DNA of 5,485 bases from Candidatus Methanophagales archaeon (GTDB taxonomy: Archaea; Halobacteriota; Syntropharchaeia; Alkanophagales; Methanospirareceae). The stretch covers positions 1 to 5,485 of the forward strand of contig JAGGRS010000221.1 of NCBI GenBank assembly GCA_021159475.1, in the 5' to 3' direction. The number at the start of each line of letters is the position of its first letter. The stretch's first letter is position 1. Position numbers and translations under genes: made by a program. Positions 5,269-5,485 of this stretch are shown here, piece by piece. A model generated the notes under the pieces. It did no database searches and was not told the origin of the DNA. It saw only the letters and a program-made list of their open reading frames with translations.

Positions 5269-5485
5269 TGAAGAAATACGGGATTATTGTTTTGGTTTTG
5301 GCACTTAGTGGAGCTTATTACACTGAAATAGCTTCAGCGTTAGATGTGGGCGATCCGGATATTTCAGTTAAAATACTTGCTCCGGAAGGATTTATGCCCG
5401 ATTCTACTTATTTCATCGGAGTGAAATATATCGTCAATGCTACCTTCCGGGGTGCTAACCCTGGAATAGACCCTGAAATTATCTT
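5268..5485 (+). CDS. N-terminal part of a secreted or cell-surface protein (runs off the window)
   Basis: An open frame of 72 complete codons starts at ATG 5268 and has no stop before the window ends. GGAGG (5259-5263) lies four bases upstream, close but usable. The first 24 residues form a clear signal peptide: MKKY, a hydrophobic core (IIVLVLALSGA), then IASA with a likely cut after Ala24, leaving a mature protein that begins LDVGDPDISVKI. The mature part (DISVKILAPEGF..STYFIGVKYIVNATF) alternates in a beta-strand-like way and resembles the start of an immunoglobulin-like surface domain. It contains one N-glycosylation sequon, N-A-T (residues 57-59). The family cannot be named from 72 residues. 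No transmembrane anchor is visible yet. The preceding short frame may be translationally coupled to it. Confidence 0.75.
   Translation, partial: MKKYGIIVLVLALSGAYYTEIASALDVGDPDISVKILAPEGFMPDSTYFIGVKYIVNATFRGANPGIDPEII

Noticed and set aside
1..5485. CRISPR array, insertion sequence or prophage
   Set aside because: No regularly spaced repeats, no transposase or integrase motif, and no paired terminal repeats with target duplications were seen.

Overview
The window reads as a euryarchaeal chromosome segment. The strongest evidence is a complete small subunit (DP1) of the archaeal family D DNA polymerase. It is supported by an archaeal-type cis-prenyltransferase, TATA/BRE-like promoters and good Shine-Dalgarno sites. 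RecQ is patchy in archaea and is known from some methanogen-related lineages. A relative of methanogens or ANME archaea would fit, but the sequence alone does not prove it.

Layout, all on the plus strand: (1) 27-1736, a RecQ-family helicase whose zinc-binding cysteines sit at the extreme C-terminus, after winged-helix-like sequence. (2) 1737-2048, an intergenic region with a possible terminator hairpin, two TATA-like boxes, a stretch of strong inverted repeats that looks like a structured RNA (about 1861-2004), and a promoter for the next operon. (3) 2079-4976, a tight three-gene run: thioredoxin with a charged N-terminal extension, DP1, and a polyprenyl diphosphate synthase, with gaps of 21 and 24 bases. 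(4) 4977-5267, a G-rich region with three hairpins and two very short hydrophobic reading frames; one looks frameshifted and would run into the next start codon through TAATG. (5) 5268-5485, the N-terminal part of a secreted or surface protein that continues past the window.

RecQ and DP1 both belong to DNA replication and repair. Thioredoxin is a general redox protein. The prenyltransferase makes the lipid carrier for glycan transfer to surface proteins, so the last three genes are linked by shared transcription more than by one obvious pathway. The least explained parts are the structured intergenic element at 1861-2004 and the small-ORF/hairpin region at 4977-5267.
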